NCBI GenBank assembly: GCA_018401615.1
Contig: JAGYKN010000002.1
Location: 1-64,000 of the forward strand
Direction: 5' to 3'
Length of the DNA stretch: 64,000 bases
Source: Burkholderiaceae bacterium
Lineage (GTDB): Bacteria > Pseudomonadota > Gammaproteobacteria > Burkholderiales > Burkholderiaceae_A
A program made the translations under genes and the position numbers. This document shows positions 27,220-38,829 of the stretch, in pieces (position 1 is the first letter of the stretch; each line of letters opens with the position of its first letter). Below the pieces are notes generated by a model. It was given only the letters and a program-made list of their open reading frames with translations, made no database searches and was not told where the DNA came from.

Positions 27220-29886
27220 ATGTTTAGTCGAATTCTCGCCTCGGTCCTTGGCAGCCGCAACGACCGTTTGCTCAAGAAATATCAGGCCCGGGTGTCTCTG
27301 ATCAATGCTCAGGAGGCAGCCCTTCTGGCGTTGTCCGATGAGGCCCTAAGGGAGAAGACCGAGGCATTTAAGCTGCGGGTGGCGCAGGGTGCGTCCCTTG
27401 ACAGCCTGCTGGTCGAGGCCTTTGCTGTCTGCCGGGAGGCGGGCCGCAGGTCCTTGGGCATGCGGCACTTCGATGTGCAGCTCGTCGGCGGCATGGTCTT
27501 GCACGAGGGAAAGATCGCCGAGATGCGAACGGGGGAGGGCAAGACCCTTGTGGCCACCCTTCCCACCTACCTCAATGCCCTTGCAGGCAAGGGTGTCCAT
27601 GTGGTGACGGTCAATGAGTACCTGGCTCGGCGAGATGCTCAGTGGATGGGCACGCTCTATCACTTTCTGGGCCTCACCACTGGCATCAACCTGTCTGGCC
27701 TTAATGCCGAAGAAAAGCGCGCAGCCTATCAGGCTGACATCACCTATGGCACGAACAACGAGTTCGGCTTTGACTATCTTCGCGACAACATGGTCACAGA
27801 CCGTGCCAATCGGGCCCAACGGGGTCTGTTTTTCTCCGTTGTAGACGAGGTCGATTCGATCCTCATCGATGAGGCCCGCACGCCACTCATCATCTCAGGG
27901 CAGTCCGACGACAGCGCCCAGCTCTACCAACTCCTTGATGGACTGCCGGCGCTTCTCCATGCGCAGCCTGCGGAGGATGGGCCTGGTGATTATTTTGTCG
28001 ATGAGAAATCGCGCCAGTTGCATCTCTCGGATGCTGGCTTTGAGAAGGCCGAGCAGCTCATGGCCGAGCGGGGTCTGGTGCCAGATGGGGCGAGCCTCTA
28101 CGATGCAGCCCAGATCTCCCTGCTGCACCACCTGCTCTCGGCCCTGCGGGCCCATGCCCTCTATCACCGCGATCAGCACTATGTCGTCCAGGGCGGGCAG
28201 GTCGTGATTGTCGATGAATTTACCGGCCGACTCATGCCCGGTCGGAGATGGTCTGACGGCCTGCATCAAGCCGTTGAGGCCAAGGAGCAGGTGACCATCG
28301 AGCCAGAGAATCAGACCCTCGCATCGATCACCTTTCAGAACTACTTTCGCATGTATGAGAAGTTGGCGGGCATGACAGGAACGGCTGACACAGAGGCCTT
28401 CGAGTTTCAGCAGATCTACGGGCTTGAGACGGTCATTGTCCCGACGCATCGCCCCATGATTCGCGAGGACCGACAGGATCAGATCTACCGCTCAGATGAG
28501 GAGAAGTTTGAGGCAATCCTGGCCGACACCCGTGCCCGTCACGCTGCAGGTCAACCAGTCTTGGTGGGCACAACCTCAATTGAAAACTCTGAGCGCATCT
28601 CGGCCCAACTCACCCAAGGGGGACTGCCGCATCAGGTCCTCAACGCAAAGCAGCATGAACGCGAGGCTGAGATTGTTGCCAATGCCGGCCGGCCGGGCAT
28701 GATCACGATTGCAACCAACATGGCAGGCCGAGGAACAGACATCGTCCTGGGTGGTCGTGCAGACGGCCCCGATTGGCAAGGCCTCCACGATCAGGTCTTG
28801 GCCGCCGGTGGTCTTCACATCATCGGCACCGAGCGACACGAGTCCCGTCGCATTGACAACCAGTTGCGGGGTCGTGCTGGCCGCCAGGGGGATCCGGGCT
28901 CCTCTCGTTTCTACCTCTCCATGGATGACCCCCTGCTGAGGATCTTTGCGGGCGAGCGGATGAAATCCATCATGGCCAAGCTCGGTGTTCCAAGGGGTGA
29001 GCCAATTGAGGCGGCAATGGTGTCGCGCTCAATTGAGAGCGCCCAACGCAAGGTCGAGAATCGAAACTTCGAGATCCGCAAGCAACTCCTTGATTACGAC
29101 AATGTGGCCAACGAGCAGCGACAGATCATCTATGCGCAGCGCAACGAGGTCTTGGAATCTGAGGATCTCGGCGGATTTGTGACGGGCCTTCGGCAGGGGG
29201 CCCTCAGCGCCCTGGCCAGGGCGCATGTTCCGCTCGAGAGCATCGAGGAGCAGTGGGATCTGCCTGGCCTGGAGGCGGCATTGAGGGATCAGTATCGGCT
29301 TGAGGTGTCACTCTCGGCCCTGCTCGAGACCGAGGACGAACTCGACGACGAGGGCGTGGTGAGTCATGTCTGCGCGGCTGCAGACAGGTCTTATCGAGAA
29401 AAGCTCGATCGACTGCCCCCGGGTGTCTTTCTGGAGTTCGAGCGCTCAGTCCTACTGCAACATGTCGACAGTCACTGGCGTGAACACCTGGCAGCACTCG
29501 ATCACCTTCGCCAGGGCATCCACCTGCGGGGCTATGCACAGAAGGACCCAAAACAGGAATACAAACGAGAGGCATTCGGTCTCTTTGAGGAATTATTGGG
29601 TCGGGTGCGAGACGACGTCACTCGGACCCTGCTGACTGTTCAGGTTGCCACCGAGGAGGAAGTCTCGCAGGCCGCACAGGCCGTTGCCCCGCCAGTGCCC
29701 AGGGAGGTCTCCTACACCCATGCGGCCTTCGACGGCCCTCAGCCCGATGATGCAGACAGGCCCGTTGTCTCAGCCGAACCCGCAGCCATGCCAGTGCGTC
29801 GCGACTTTCCAAAGGTGGGCAGAAATGATCCGTGTCCCTGTGGCTCTGGAAAGAAGTACAAGGTGTGTCACGGGGCGTTGGGCTAG
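27220..29886 (+). CDS. secA: Preprotein translocase ATPase SecA
   Basis: Motor that pushes unfolded preproteins through SecYEG. The 888-residue product runs from [16 protein letters not shown] through Walker A ([13 protein letters not shown]), [19 protein letters not shown], the second helicase domain with [13 protein letters not shown] and [14 protein letters not shown], to the C-terminal zinc-binding [16 protein letters not shown] tail that contacts SecB. The frame stays open upstream to 26971, but this is the antisense of the DUF721 gene. No clear ribosome site precedes ATG 27220. Confidence 0.97.
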   Translation: MFSRILASVLGSRNDRLLKKYQARVSLINAQEAALLALSDEALREKTEAFKLRVAQGASLDSLLVEAFAVCREAGRRSLGMRHFDVQLVGGMVLHEGKIAEMRTGEGKTLVATLPTYLNALAGKGVHVVTVNEYLARRDAQWMGTLYHFLGLTTGINLSGLNAEEKRAAYQADITYGTNNEFGFDYLRDNMVTDRANRAQRGLFFSVVDEVDSILIDEARTPLIISGQSDDSAQLYQLLDGLPALLHAQPAEDGPGDYFVDEKSRQLHLSDAGFEKAEQLMAERGLVPDGASLYDAAQISLLHHLLSALRAHALYHRDQHYVVQGGQVVIVDEFTGRLMPGRRWSDGLHQAVEAKEQVTIEPENQTLASITFQNYFRMYEKLAGMTGTADTEAFEFQQIYGLETVIVPTHRPMIREDRQDQIYRSDEEKFEAILADTRARHAAGQPVLVGTTSIENSERISAQLTQGGLPHQVLNAKQHEREAEIVANAGRPGMITIATNMAGRGTDIVLGGRADGPDWQGLHDQVLAAGGLHIIGTERHESRRIDNQLRGRAGRQGDPGSSRFYLSMDDPLLRIFAGERMKSIMAKLGVPRGEPIEAAMVSRSIESAQRKVENRNFEIRKQLLDYDNVANEQRQIIYAQRNEVLESEDLGGFVTGLRQGALSALARAHVPLESIEEQWDLPGLEAALRDQYRLEVSLSALLETEDELDDEGVVSHVCAAADRSYREKLDRLPPGVFLEFERSVLLQHVDSHWREHLAALDHLRQGIHLRGYAQKDPKQEYKREAFGLFEELLGRVRDDVTRTLLTVQVATEEEVSQAAQAVAPPVPREVSYTHAAFDGPQPDDADRPVVSAEPAAMPVRRDFPKVGRNDPCPCGSGKKYKVCHGALG

Positions 29887-31121
29887 TGCCGGTTAGACTC
29901 CCGCCGCCAGATCGAGCCTCGCTGCTCCCTGTGGCTGGGGTCTCGCTCTGCGCGGTCAGTGCAGGAATTCGAAAGGCTGGGCGCACCGATCTTCTCTTGA
30001 TCGGCCTTGCCCCTGGCACCACTGTGGCGGGCGTTTTCACACAGAACGCATTCTGTGCCGCCCCAGTCCAAGTCTGCCGCATGCACCTGGCCTCGGCTCA
30101 GGCAATACGCGCCCTGGTGATCAACACCGGCTGCGCCAATGCAGGAACAGGGCGTCAGGGCCTTGCCGACGCCCACAAGACCTGCCAGCGCGTGGCTGAG
30201 GCGGGCAACTTCCTTCCCAGTCAGGTTCTGCCTTTCTCAACAGGGGTGATCCTCGAGAACCTCCCAATGGATCGAATGGAATTGGGCCTTCGGGAGGCCT
30301 TTTCAAAACCGGACGCCTCCGACTGGTTTGAGGCTGCCCAGACCATCATGACCACAGACACTCAGCCAAAGGCAGTGAGCCGTCGCGTCATGCTCGCAGG
30401 GGGCGCCGTGGTGATCACAGGCATCTCAAAGGGCGCGGGAATGATCCGTCCAAATATGGCCACCATGCTCGGCTTTATGGCCACGGATGCAGAGATTGGC
30501 CAGGCCTGTCTGGCAGGACTCACGCGAGAGGCTGCAGACCGCTCATTTAATGCCATCACAATCGACGGCGACACATCGACAAACGACTCCTACATGGCGA
30601 TGGCCACTGGCCAATCAGGTGTCGCATTGTCCTCAACTGATGCCTCGGTCGCATCGGACTGGGTCCGTTTCAAGCAGGCCTGGTTCGAGGTCTCAGAGGC
30701 ATTGGCTCAGGCCATCGTTCGGGATGGCGAGGGTGCCACCAAGTTCATGACCATACGGGTCTCGAGCGCCGCCACCAGTGCGGAGGCGCGCCAGGTCGCA
30801 TACGCTGTGGCCCATTCCCCGCTCGTCAAGACCGCCTTTTTCGCGAGTGATCCCAACCTCGGTCGCATCCTTGCCGCAGTTGGTTACAGCGGCGTCTCCT
30901 GCCTTGATGCGGGCCTGGTGTCGGTGAGGATCAATGGAACGCTCGTGGCCGAGGGGGGGCAGCGCGCGGCGTCCTACACAGAGGCACAGGGCCAGGCGGC
31001 CATGGCCCCAGACGAGATTGAGGTGGACATCGATCTTGGCCGAGGTTCAACCCAGGCCACCGTCTGGACATGTGACCTCTCTCACGACTACATCTCGATC
31101 AATGCCGACTACCGCTCCTGA
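29886..31121 (+). CDS. argJ: Glutamate N-acetyltransferase / amino-acid acetyltransferase ArgJ
   Basis: Transfers the acetyl group from acetylornithine to glutamate in cyclic arginine synthesis; many forms also use acetyl-CoA. The precursor cleaves itself just before the nucleophile Thr in [15 protein letters not shown], which is intact. Also seen: [16 protein letters not shown] near the N-terminus, the oxyanion region [11 protein letters not shown] and [17 protein letters not shown] start at GTG 29886, sharing one base with the secA stop, for 411 residues; earlier in-frame starts would lie inside secA. Confidence 0.94.
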   Translation: MPVRLPPPDRASLLPVAGVSLCAVSAGIRKAGRTDLLLIGLAPGTTVAGVFTQNAFCAAPVQVCRMHLASAQAIRALVINTGCANAGTGRQGLADAHKTCQRVAEAGNFLPSQVLPFSTGVILENLPMDRMELGLREAFSKPDASDWFEAAQTIMTTDTQPKAVSRRVMLAGGAVVITGISKGAGMIRPNMATMLGFMATDAEIGQACLAGLTREAADRSFNAITIDGDTSTNDSYMAMATGQSGVALSSTDASVASDWVRFKQAWFEVSEALAQAIVRDGEGATKFMTIRVSSAATSAEARQVAYAVAHSPLVKTAFFASDPNLGRILAAVGYSGVSCLDAGLVSVRINGTLVAEGGQRAASYTEAQGQAAMAPDEIEVDIDLGRGSTQATVWTCDLSHDYISINADYRS

Positions 31122-31995
31122 CTCAGACTGGCCGATACGCCTCTCGAGGGTCCTTGAGAGGCTCGAGGCGATGCTCCCGGACCCTCCCACGGTCCCTGAT
31201 TTTTCGAGTCAGTGGGCCTTTCGATGGCGTCGCAGGCCCACCGCCTTTGGATCATTCCCATCCCTTGAGCCCGTGCCTCGCCTTGCTGCAATCGACCTCA
31301 GAGACCTCTGCCACATTGAGTCACAGGCTGAGCGGGTGGTTCGAAACACAGAGCAATTCGTGCTTGGCCGGCCTGCAAACAATGTGTTGCTCACGGGGGC
31401 CAGGGGAACCGGAAAATCGTCCCTCGTTCGAGCCTGCCTCTCGAGCTTCGGTGATCGGGGTCTGCGCCTTATTGAGGTCGACAAGGCTGACATGATCGAT
31501 CTGCCCGAGATTGCAAACCGCGTTGCCGGACGCCCCGAACGCTTCATTGTTTTTTGTGATGACCTCTCGTTTGAGACCAGTGACGGCGCCTATAAGGGAC
31601 TCAAGACCGTGCTCGATGGTGGCCTCTCGGCACAGTCGGAAAACCTGCTGGTCTATGCAACCTCAAACCGTCGACACCTGATGAGTGAATCGATGCGAGA
31701 CAACCTAGGTGCAAAGACCGATGCAGACGGCGAGATCCATCCGGGCGAGACCATCGAGGAACGCATTTCGTTATCGGAGCGATTCGGTCTCTGGGTCTCC
31801 TTTCACAGCTTTAGCCAGTCCCACTATCTGGACATCGTCTTTCATTGGCTCTCGGTCTATGGGGTCGAGCCGTCGAGTCATGAATCCGCAAGGCTTCCAG
31901 CCCTGCAGTGGGCCACCGCAAGGGGGTCACGCTCGGGGCGTGTGGCCCTCGCCTTTGCAAAGGACTGGTCAGCCAGCCGCCATGGGTCGGCCTGA
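31102..31995 (+). CDS. DUF815 family AAA-type ATPase
   Basis: Putative cytoplasmic ATPase of unknown role, 297 residues. It shows Walker [10 protein letters not shown], Walker [12 protein letters not shown], a sensor-like [13 protein letters not shown] and [26 protein letters not shown], all characteristic of the DUF815 group. It lies between argJ and a mutT-like gene, an order seen in other Burkholderiales. ATG 31102 overlaps the argJ end by 20 bases; no ribosome site is obvious, suggesting coupled translation. Confidence 0.85.
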   Translation: MPTTAPDSDWPIRLSRVLERLEAMLPDPPTVPDFSSQWAFRWRRRPTAFGSFPSLEPVPRLAAIDLRDLCHIESQAERVVRNTEQFVLGRPANNVLLTGARGTGKSSLVRACLSSFGDRGLRLIEVDKADMIDLPEIANRVAGRPERFIVFCDDLSFETSDGAYKGLKTVLDGGLSAQSENLLVYATSNRRHLMSESMRDNLGAKTDADGEIHPGETIEERISLSERFGLWVSFHSFSQSHYLDIVFHWLSVYGVEPSSHESARLPALQWATARGSRSGRVALAFAKDWSASRHGSA

Positions 31996-32410
31996 CCTGA
32001 TTGTCTGCGCAGGATTGGTCTTGTCTGAATCCGGTGAGCACCTGCTGCTGACGAGTCGCCCCCCTGGCAAGGTCTACGCGGGCTGGTGGGAGTGTCCCGG
32101 CGGCAAGCAAGAGCCGACTGAATCGCTCGAACAGACGCTCCATCGGGAACTCGAAGAGGAGTTGGGCCTTCGGGTCCATGAACAGGCCTTCGCATTTACC
32201 ATCGAGCACTCTTATGCCCATGCCAATGTGACCCTGCACTTCTTCTGGGTCTCACGCTGGAGTGCCGACCACCAGGCCATGTTGCTGCCAACTGCCAGCG
32301 CCCGAGAGGGTCAGCAACTCTGCTGGGTCACAGACTCGGGCCCCACCCCGTTTCCGCTGCTGCCTGCAACGCTGCCGGTCTTAGAGCGGGTTAGAAATCG
32401 CAGAGGGTGA
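31982..32410 (+). CDS. mutT: Nudix hydrolase, MutT-like (8-oxo-dGTP diphosphatase family)
   Basis: Small (142 residues) pyrophosphohydrolase. The Nudix box is complete: GGKQEPTESLEQTLHRELEEELGL in the G-x5-E-x7-REUxEExGU pattern, preceded by SRPPGKVYAGWWECP, a MutT-like substrate pocket. Removal of oxidised dGTP is the likely role, but Nudix substrates are hard to assign. The start ATG 31982 overlaps the ATPase gene by 14 bases. Its last 20 bases overlap the convergent zapD gene. Confidence 0.85.
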   Translation: MGRPDLIVCAGLVLSESGEHLLLTSRPPGKVYAGWWECPGGKQEPTESLEQTLHRELEEELGLRVHEQAFAFTIEHSYAHANVTLHFFWVSRWSADHQAMLLPTASAREGQQLCWVTDSGPTPFPLLPATLPVLERVRNRRG

Positions 32411-33185
32411 GCTCAAAATCAGTCGAGCCTGAAATGGGATGGAGCTTGAGGGCTTGATCGAGTTGTCGGAACCGAACGGCCACAACGTATTTATTGGAAC
32501 TCACATCGCAGACGAGTTCGCGGGCGTCTCGCGTCTCAATGCGAATCAGGCGGATCTGTTGACCACTGAGGCCGAGCTCGAAGGAGCCATTCTGTGCGGC
32601 ATACCCCGCGGGTGAGGCGCCCTGCCGAAGCAGTTTGAGGCCAAGCTCCACGGCACCAAGGAGGGGCCGCAGTGGCCCCAGCCACTCCTGAAGCGCGAGT
32701 CGACGATCCGCCGCCGTCCTCTTGAGCCAGACCGCCAGGGCAGGGAGGTCGAAGCTGCAATTGCCAGCCGGGATGCCCGTTCGACCCTTGATGGCCATGA
32801 GAAACTCAAGCTCGTTGAGGTGGCTTCCGAGCCGGAGTCGAACATCACCGAGGGCTGCAAAGATGTCACTGATCTCACCAATGACTGCCCGAAGACGATC
32901 ACTCGAGACATCTGGCAGCCCCTCAAATTTTGAGAGTTGTTGCCGCTGACGCTCGAGCTCCTGGAGCAGTTCGTTCTTGATGTCGCTTCTGTTTGCGAGC
33001 AGGTCGTAGAGTTCAAATAATGTGGCGAGCGCCGCCTCGTGAGAGGCAGAGCAGTCTTGTTGCTCGAGCATCTTGTAGCGAAGGCTCAGACACTCTAGCC
33101 GCAGCATGGTCCGCACCCGCTCGTTACACGGAAACTCAAAGACCTGAAGCCCTGAGGTGAGGCGCTGATCGACGAATTCGCTCAT
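32391..33185 (-). CDS. zapD: Cell division protein ZapD
   Basis: Cytoplasmic FtsZ-bundling factor (DUF1342), 264 residues. The N-terminus FEFPCNERVRTMLRLECL corresponds to the conserved PLNEKMRTWLRIEFL-type start of ZapD, followed by an alpha-helical domain (ANRSDIKNELLQELERQRQQL) and a beta-rich C-terminal domain. ATG 33185 is used; the frame is open far upstream, but that would overlap coaE. It is the last gene of a minus-strand run hlyC-pilD-coaE-zapD. Confidence 0.9.
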   Translation of the reverse strand: MSEFVDQRLTSGLQVFEFPCNERVRTMLRLECLSLRYKMLEQQDCSASHEAALATLFELYDLLANRSDIKNELLQELERQRQQLSKFEGLPDVSSDRLRAVIGEISDIFAALGDVRLRLGSHLNELEFLMAIKGRTGIPAGNCSFDLPALAVWLKRTAADRRLALQEWLGPLRPLLGAVELGLKLLRQGASPAGYAAQNGSFELGLSGQQIRLIRIETRDARELVCDVSSNKYVVAVRFRQLDQALKLHPISGSTDFELTLCDF

Positions 33186-33192
33186 CGCATCA

Positions 33193-33831
33193 TTATGTCT
33201 GATCTGGGTGGGAATGGTCTGTGGCATGGCGCTGTAGTTGGGCGTGGAGCCTTCCAATGGCGTGGTCGAGCATGTCCGGTGGGCCATCGTTGGCAAGTAG
33301 GTCGTCTGATCCCAGTCGTCTGGTCTCGTCATTGACCTGGTGAGAAAGGATATTGTCAAGCACATCGTCCGGCATGGGCGACCTTGCCGCAACCCGACGC
33401 CGACGCTCTGCAAGTGGCGCCGTGATCGATGCGATGCGCCAGACCCAAGGGGGCCGATGGTGTCCGTGAACCTCAAACCAGAGCGGCACGACATAGACCA
33501 TATAGGGCGCATTGCAGGCAGCAAAGGCCGATGCTGCAAGGGCTTGAATCTTTGGGTGCAAGATGGACTCAAGCGTCCGTCTGGCAGCGGGATCTCGAAA
33601 AACGAGGTCTCGCATGGCAGCCCGATCCAGGCCTGCGTCAGAGGAGATCACACCTGGCCCCCAAGTCGCACGGATTTCCTCGAGGGCCTCGCCACCCCTC
33701 TGTGTCAGCCTGTGTGAGAGATCGTCAGCATCAAGGGTGGGCACGCCTCGTCTGATGAAGGCCGCCACCGCCGTGGATTTCCCGGCGCCGATGCCGCCGG
33801 TGAGGACGAGGACCTTTGCCTGGCCTGACAT
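33193..33831 (-). CDS. coaE: Dephospho-CoA kinase
   Basis: Final step of coenzyme A synthesis: ATP-dependent phosphorylation of dephospho-CoA. P-loop TGGIGAGKSTAVAAF at the N-terminus, DADDLSHRLTQRGGEA, HPKIQA and VVPLWFEV are recognisable family segments. The 212-residue length is normal. Start ATG 33831 matches the conserved MSGQAKVLVLTGG; the long upstream open frame crosses the prepilin peptidase gene. A clear ribosome site is lacking. Confidence 0.92.
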   Translation of the reverse strand: MSGQAKVLVLTGGIGAGKSTAVAAFIRRGVPTLDADDLSHRLTQRGGEALEEIRATWGPGVISSDAGLDRAAMRDLVFRDPAARRTLESILHPKIQALAASAFAACNAPYMVYVVPLWFEVHGHHRPPWVWRIASITAPLAERRRRVAARSPMPDDVLDNILSHQVNDETRRLGSDDLLANDGPPDMLDHAIGRLHAQLQRHATDHSHPDQT

Positions 33832-33842
33832 ATTGGAGGGGC

Positions 33843-34499
33843 CTAGAGAATTGGCATGGCCAGCCAGGCAGCCAGGCAGAGTCCGGGGCCAAATGGAAGG
33901 GTGGCCTGTGGGGAGTGCCCCCGCGCAAGGAGACACCAGATGGCCAGGGGCAGCAAGATCACTGCACCCAGGCCCAGGACCAGGGCTGGTGCAAGGGGCC
34001 CCAGCCATGCCCCCACCGCGCAGAGCAGGGCGTGATCACCGCGACCCATCGCGGGCTGGCCTGGCTTGCACAGGAGCCACAACGTGTTGAGTCCCCAGGG
34101 AAGCAAATACCCAATCACCCCTCCGGCCAGTGCGGCCTCAAGTGTTGTGGGCCAGCCGGGCCACAGGCTCGCGAGCAGCCCAAAGACGACAAGCGTCCAG
34201 GTGATTCGGTCTGGCAGGAGTTGGGTCTGGGCATCGATTCGGGCGGCCGCAAGCAGGCCTGTGGCGAAGAATAAGAGCGCCAACCAGGTGACTGGGTGCT
34301 CGCCCGGAGCCTGGAGTGGCAGCGAGGCCCAGACCATTGCAGCCACCAGAATCCAGGAGAGGGGAAGTCGGGTGGCCTGTTGCGCGATGCTGCCGGTCGA
34401 CCAGTGCGCAACCTCGGGCCGGGCCCATCGAAGCCATCCCAATACGAGAATGGGGGTGAGCACTGCCGAGCCGAGCAAGAGGGTCAGATCAGTGCTCAC
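33843..34499 (-). CDS. pilD: Short prepilin peptidase (A24 family) without the methyltransferase domain
   Basis: Integral-membrane aspartate protease related to PilD/GspO, which cuts leader peptides from type IV pilins. The two catalytic aspartates are present in ARIDAQTQLLPDRIT and GRGDHALLCAVGAWLG, and LPFGPGLCLAA is at the C-terminus. The normal N-terminal methyltransferase region (GSFLNVVI and the four-Cys zinc motif) is absent: 218 residues instead of about 290. The second motif has Ala where Lys is usual (GxGDxKLL). GTG 34499 is preceded by GGAG; ATG 34529 is an alternative. The pilB and pilC genes usually next to it are missing. Confidence 0.82.
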   Translation of the reverse strand: MSTDLTLLLGSAVLTPILVLGWLRWARPEVAHWSTGSIAQQATRLPLSWILVAAMVWASLPLQAPGEHPVTWLALLFFATGLLAAARIDAQTQLLPDRITWTLVVFGLLASLWPGWPTTLEAALAGGVIGYLLPWGLNTLWLLCKPGQPAMGRGDHALLCAVGAWLGPLAPALVLGLGAVILLPLAIWCLLARGHSPQATLPFGPGLCLAAWLAMPIL

Positions 34500-35793
34500 C
34501 GGCCTGCTCCGCCTCGGGCTCACTGGCAACCGGGGGCCGATGGAGCAAGACGCGCCGAATCATGCGATCTTGTATCTGGATGATTTCAAGGGGGGTGTCA
34601 CCGATCTTCAGGCTCAGGTTGGCGTCCGGAATCTCTTGGAGTTGCTCGAGGATGAGGCCGTTGAGGGTCTTTGGACCATCGACTGGAAGGGACAGTCCAA
34701 GCCGGCGATTGATGTCTCGCACCAGGCACGTTCCGTCGACCACAATGGTGCCGTCCTCACCCCACTGGAATGGCCGGCCCTGCCGAGCGGGGTTCTGGCC
34801 GGAGAACTCCCCGACCAATTCCTCGATGATGTCTTGAAGCGTCACGAGCCCCTCGATCTCACCGTACTCATCGACGACGAGGGCAAGCTGCTGGCGGTTG
34901 CTCTGAAACTGAGTGAGCTGTGAGAAGAGTTTGGTGCCTGAGGGCGCGAAATACGATGGCGTGAGGACCTCGATGAGGCGCTCCTTGGTGAAGTCATCAT
35001 GGGCCAGCAGGGCGATGGCCTTTCGAACATGCAACATGCCCACGACCTGGTTGAGCTCGCCGCGATAGACCGGGATGTTGTTGTGAAAGCAGGTTGAGAG
35101 CTGCTCAATGAGGCTGGCCTCATCGTCGTCTAGGTCGAGGGCTTCAATCCTTCCGCGAGACACCATGACATCGTCGACCCGCAGGTCCTCAAGGTCAAAT
35201 AGGTTGAGCAGGATATTGCGGTGTTGGCTGGGGATGAAGGCCGCGCTCTCCAAGACTGCGGTTCTCAGCTCTGCAGTGGTCATTCCCTCAGAGTTGCTGG
35301 CCTCAGACGAGACCCTCAGCAGCCTCATGAGCCCGGAGATCAGGCCATTGAGGATCCAGACGAAGGGGCGCAGCAGGGCGATGATGGGAATGAGGCCATA
35401 GCTGGTGACCATTGAGGCAGCCTCGGCACGTTTGGCGCCAAAGGTCTTTGGCAGTATCTCGCCAAATATGATGAGCAGTCCCGCGGCAATTGCGGTGGCC
35501 ACGGCGAGGACCGAATCCTCGTTGCCGAAGGCCTGAATCGTCATGACCGTGATGAGGGTTGTGAGCGCCGCATTGATGAGGTTGTTGCCCAACAGGATGC
35601 TGGCGAGCAGCTGATCGGTTCTCCCGAGCAGGCGAATGACCTGCCTTGCCCCCCGACGACCTTGTGCGGCCAGGTGCCGCATTTTGTACCGATTGACCGC
35701 CATGAGGCTGGTCTCTGACATGGAGAAGAAGGCCGAGATCAGCAGCAAAACAACGATGGCAAGGCCCTGGGCCCAGAAGGGAAGGTCACTCAA
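34489..35793 (-). CDS. HlyC/CorC family membrane protein (DUF21-CBS-CorC domains)
   Basis: Likely magnesium/cobalt homeostasis or efflux protein of the inner membrane, 434 residues. N-terminal DUF21 with three to four membrane helices (ISAFFSMSETSLMAVNRYK, FGEILPKTFGAKRAE), a CBS pair (VDDVMVSRGRIEALD; LVVDEYGEIEGLVTLQDIIEELVGEF) and a C-terminal CorC/HlyC domain. Despite the family name, there is no reason to call it a haemolysin. It heads the minus-strand run and its 3' end overlaps the prepilin peptidase start by 11 bases. Confidence 0.9.
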   Translation of the reverse strand: MSDLPFWAQGLAIVVLLLISAFFSMSETSLMAVNRYKMRHLAAQGRRGARQVIRLLGRTDQLLASILLGNNLINAALTTLITVMTIQAFGNEDSVLAVATAIAAGLLIIFGEILPKTFGAKRAEAASMVTSYGLIPIIALLRPFVWILNGLISGLMRLLRVSSEASNSEGMTTAELRTAVLESAAFIPSQHRNILLNLFDLEDLRVDDVMVSRGRIEALDLDDDEASLIEQLSTCFHNNIPVYRGELNQVVGMLHVRKAIALLAHDDFTKERLIEVLTPSYFAPSGTKLFSQLTQFQSNRQQLALVVDEYGEIEGLVTLQDIIEELVGEFSGQNPARQGRPFQWGEDGTIVVDGTCLVRDINRRLGLSLPVDGPKTLNGLILEQLQEIPDANLSLKIGDTPLEIIQIQDRMIRRVLLHRPPVASEPEAEQAGEH

Positions 35794-35829
35794 GCTAGCG
35801 GCGAAGCCTCATCGACAGTGCCCCTGAAG

Positions 35830-35906
<77 letters not shown>

Positions 35907-35923
35907 ACGGCGATTCCAGAGGC

Positions 35924-36946
35924 TCATCCCTGGCGCTCAAGAACAAACGAAACCAAGTCTAGCAGGGATGTTTTGGCCTCGGACTCGGCGATTGTCTCAA
36001 GCCCCGAGCGGGCGGCCTGGCACTCAAGTTCAGCCGCCTGCCTGGCGTAGTCGATTGCATCGGAGTGTCGCACCCGATCGATCACCGCATCAATGTCAAT
36101 GCTCTGAGGCTCGAGGATGGCCTGACGTATCAGCGCCTTGTCCGAGACGCTTCCGGTTGCCAGGAGTCGAATCAGAGGCAACGTTGGTTTGCCCTCACGA
36201 AGATCATCGCCAAGCTGCTTGCCCATCTCAGACTTGTCGCCGCTGTAATCGAGGATGTCGTCCGTGAGCTGGAAGGCCGTTCCAAGGTGGCGGCCATAAC
36301 ATGCAAAGGCCTCGATGACGTCGGCAGGCTCTCCTGCCAAGACCGCAGGCAGGCAGGCCGACGCCTCAAAGAGCTTGGCTGTCTTAAAGCGTATGACCTG
36401 GAGATAGCGTGCCTCGTCGACATCGGGATCCTGACAGTTCATCAGCTGGAGGACCTCCCCCTCTGCGATGACATTGGTGGCCTCCGAGAGCACCGCCATC
36501 ACGGGCAGTGAGTTCACACCCACCATCATCTGAAAGGCCCTGGAATAGAGAAAGTCTCCCACCAAGACGCTGGCGGCGTTGCCAAAGAGGGCATTGGCGG
36601 TCTCGCGGTTTCGCCTTAACCCAGATTCATCGACCACATCGTCATGCAGGAGGGTGGCCGTGTGGATGAATTCAACGATGCCAGCGAGTTCTGCAATCGA
36701 GGCCTCGGGAAGTTCAATGGACCGCTGATGGGCCCTGGCATGGTGGGCAAGGGCGCGGGCGCAGAGGACCACCAGGGTGGGCCGCATTCGCTTGCCACCG
36801 CCCTGGATAATGTGTTGCGCCACCTGCCGCACCAGGCCCACCTCGCTGCTCAGGCGGTTGGAGATGACCCGATCAACGCCCGCGAGCTCGGCCCCAAGAC
36901 CCTGCAAGATGGCGTGGTAGCGACTGTTCTGATCATTCGTCTGCAT
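35924..36946 (-). CDS. ispB: Trans-polyprenyl diphosphate synthase (octaprenyl diphosphate synthase, IspB type)
   Basis: Builds the long prenyl tail of ubiquinone by adding isopentenyl diphosphate units. Both Asp-rich motifs are present: DDVVDESGLRR (first) and DDILDYSGD (second), with GGGKRMRPTLV and FKTAKLFEA. The length of 340 and its position divergent to rplU-rpmA match IspB in Proteobacteria. Chain length cannot be read exactly, but small residues before the first motif (HTATLLHDD) are those of long-chain enzymes. Confidence 0.93.
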   Translation of the reverse strand: MQTNDQNSRYHAILQGLGAELAGVDRVISNRLSSEVGLVRQVAQHIIQGGGKRMRPTLVVLCARALAHHARAHQRSIELPEASIAELAGIVEFIHTATLLHDDVVDESGLRRNRETANALFGNAASVLVGDFLYSRAFQMMVGVNSLPVMAVLSEATNVIAEGEVLQLMNCQDPDVDEARYLQVIRFKTAKLFEASACLPAVLAGEPADVIEAFACYGRHLGTAFQLTDDILDYSGDKSEMGKQLGDDLREGKPTLPLIRLLATGSVSDKALIRQAILEPQSIDIDAVIDRVRHSDAIDYARQAAELECQAARSGLETIAESEAKTSLLDLVSFVLERQG

Positions 36947-36974
36947 GCCCTACTGTACCAACCCCAGAAGAGCC

Positions 36975-37003
36975 TTGCGTTTGGGGGGTGTCTTCGCTAC
37001 CAT
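36975..37003 (+). promoter_or_regulatory. Likely sigma-70 promoter of rplU-rpmA-obgE
   Basis: TTGCGT (36975-36980), a 17-base spacer and TACCAT (36998-37003). The match is imperfect, but it is the only well-spaced pair in the short gap between ispB and rplU, and a good ribosome site (CAGGAG) lies downstream. Confidence 0.45.
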
Positions 37004-37041
37004 AAAAGGCTTTTCCAAATCTACTGGTCAGGAGACTAGCG

Positions 37042-37374
37042 ATGTATGCCGTAATTAAAACTGGCGGAAAACAGTACCGCGTGACCCTGGGCGAGGTCCT
37101 TCGGGTGGAGACGCTGGTGGCTGAGCCTGGCCAAGAGATCGTCATCACAGACGTGCTTGCGATCGGGGCCGGCGATGGCATCGAGGTGGGCAACCCCATG
37201 CTGGTGGGTGCAAGCGTAAAGGCCATTGTGAAGTCGCACGGCAGGGGTGAAAAACTCAGGATTTTTAAGCACCGCCGCCGCAAGCACTACGCCAAGACCC
37301 AGGGTCATCGCCAGAACTACACCGAGATTGAGATTCAGACGGTTGTGAAGCCAGACGGCTCGCTGGCCGCTTAA
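37042..37374 (+). CDS. rplU: 50S ribosomal protein L21
   Basis: Large-subunit ribosomal protein. The start [14 protein letters not shown] and the C-terminal [24 protein letters not shown] block are diagnostic. The 110 residues slightly exceed the usual 103, owing to a short tail after [14 protein letters not shown] at 37031-37035 lies ahead of ATG 37042. First gene of the conserved rplU-rpmA-obgE-proB run. Confidence 0.98.
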   Translation: MYAVIKTGGKQYRVTLGEVLRVETLVAEPGQEIVITDVLAIGAGDGIEVGNPMLVGASVKAIVKSHGRGEKLRIFKHRRRKHYAKTQGHRQNYTEIEIQTVVKPDGSLAA

Positions 37375-37404
37375 CACACACCTTTGCGATAGGAAGCATC
37401 CAAC

Positions 37405-37662
37405 ATGGCACAGAAAAAAGGCGGCGGTTCGACGCGAAACGGCCGCGATTCAGAATCAAAGCGCCTGGGCGTGAAACGTTTTGGCGGGGAGGCAGTCCTG
37501 CCTGGTGGCATCCTGGTGCGGCAACGTGGCACCCAGTTTCATCCCGGCGTGAATGTGGGCATCGGAAAAGACCACACGCTCTTTGCCCTCGTGGCGGGAA
37601 AGGTCGCCTTCTCCGTGCGCGGGCCCCTCAAGCGCTCAACCGTGAGCATCGTTGCCGAGTAA
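37405..37662 (+). CDS. rpmA: 50S ribosomal protein L27
   Basis: Ribosomal protein whose N-terminus reaches the peptidyl transferase centre. It starts [24 protein letters not shown] and continues with [19 protein letters not shown], both diagnostic. Length 85 is normal. There is no extra N-terminal peptide needing removal (as in Firmicutes). It follows rplU by 30 bases. Confidence 0.98.
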   Translation: MAQKKGGGSTRNGRDSESKRLGVKRFGGEAVLPGGILVRQRGTQFHPGVNVGIGKDHTLFALVAGKVAFSVRGPLKRSTVSIVAE

Positions 37663-37669
37663 GCGGTAG

Positions 37670-38812
<1,143 letters not shown>

Positions 38813-38829
38813 AGCGGGGCGCCCAGCAT

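Noticed and set aside
33229..33572. N-terminal extension of ZapD upstream of 33185
   Set aside because: It would overlap coaE and lacks similarity to ZapD, whose conserved start follows ATG 33185.
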